Source of the DNA: Symploca sp. SIO2E9
GTDB lineage: Bacteria; Cyanobacteriota; Cyanobacteriia; Cyanobacteriales; Coleofasciculaceae
Length of the DNA stretch: 43,735 nt
Direction: 5' to 3'
NCBI GenBank assembly: GCA_010692645.1
Contig: JAAHGS010000036.1
Location: forward strand, 7,190-50,924
Below, piece by piece: positions 43,651 to 43,735 of this stretch (the stretch's first letter is position 1; each line of letters starts with the position of its first letter). Under the pieces are notes generated by a model, which saw only the letters and a program-made list of their open reading frames with translations, was not told where the DNA came from and made no database searches. Position numbers and translations under genes: made by a program.

Positions 43651-43735
43651 TCTCCCCCTCTCCCCTTCTCCCCTTCTCCCCCTCTCCCCTTCTCCCCCTC
43701 TCCCCTTCTCCCCTTCTCCCCCTCTCCCCCTCTCC
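43651..43735 (-). repeat. 8-bp repeat (CTCCCCCT/CTCCCCTT)n reaching the window edge
   Basis: At least ten units of the octamer family in pyrimidine-up orientation, running off the right edge. It has the alternating CTCCCCTT/CTCCCCCT pattern. No gene is visible in 43542-43735. Confidence 0.88.

Noticed and set aside
1-43735. tRNA, rRNA or riboswitch genes
   Set aside because: I looked through the intergenic stretches and saw no cloverleaf with a TTCGA-type T-loop or any known riboswitch core; a covariance-model search could still reveal a divergent one.

Overview
This window looks like a piece of a cyanobacterial chromosome. HIP1 octamers (GCGATCGC) occur throughout, and the gene content is typically cyanobacterial: KGK and DUF928 proteins, a PatA-like/CheY/CheW/MCP pilus-motility cluster with HmpF, CcsB of cytochrome c system II, DUF3119 and DUF3086. 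HmpF and the motility operon fit a gliding, probably filamentous or colonial species. I cannot name the species. Intergenic space is unusually crowded with short tandem repeats (7-mers and 8-mers), palindromes, two solo tnpB elements and a small inverted-repeat transposable element.

Layout. 1-2531 (-) is a large two-partner-secretion (TPS) filamentous-hemagglutinin-like exoprotein that runs off the left edge and contains a perfect 402-bp tandem duplication. 2692-2871 (-) is a tiny lipoprotein. 3211-6763 (+) is a signalling cassette: a degenerate kinase-like membrane protein, a REC-HTH response regulator and a CHASE2 histidine kinase. 6883-8046 holds a small membrane protein and a DUF928 exported protein, convergent with a TPR-CHAT putative protease (8048-10711, -). 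11148-13881 is a degraded island: a PPC fragment, a broken secreted-protein gene, and an FHA exoprotein gene reduced to its N-terminus and a probable C-terminus around an IS200/IS605-type element whose TnpB lost its catalytic centre. The TpsB outer-membrane transporter follows (13955-15703).

15868-18953 carries housekeeping genes: ccsB, a KGK-domain protein and tilS. 19127-28713 is the motility locus: hmpF (-), divergent from pilG, pilH, pilI and pilJ. A second TnpB element sits between pilG and pilH. No CheA is present. 28785-32588 is a lipid-related run: an MlaE-type permease, DUF3119, DUF3086 and plsY. 32712-36688 is accessory: an Uma2-like remnant, a NACHT-HEAT-TIR protein that resembles bacterial NLR-type defence proteins, and two small conserved proteins. 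37204-43333 is the aa3-type cytochrome c oxidase locus: ctaB and ctaA (-), divergent from ctaC and ctaD (+).

The least expected signal is a non-autonomous transposable element with 12-bp terminal inverted repeats (GGGTGAGCGAAA). Three copies (29680-29815, 35480-35566, 43347-43532) are each flanked by a 9-bp target-site duplication, perfect in two and 8/9 in one. A fourth, truncated relic lies at 18981-19051. The interior of the element carries a variable number of 8-bp repeats, and related 8-bp arrays stand alone in many other spacers. A separate 7-bp family (TAAGTAA) supplies the stop codons of three genes in a row. The TPS/DUF928/CHAT/CHASE2 neighbourhood is the best candidate for a functional but little-described multi-gene system.
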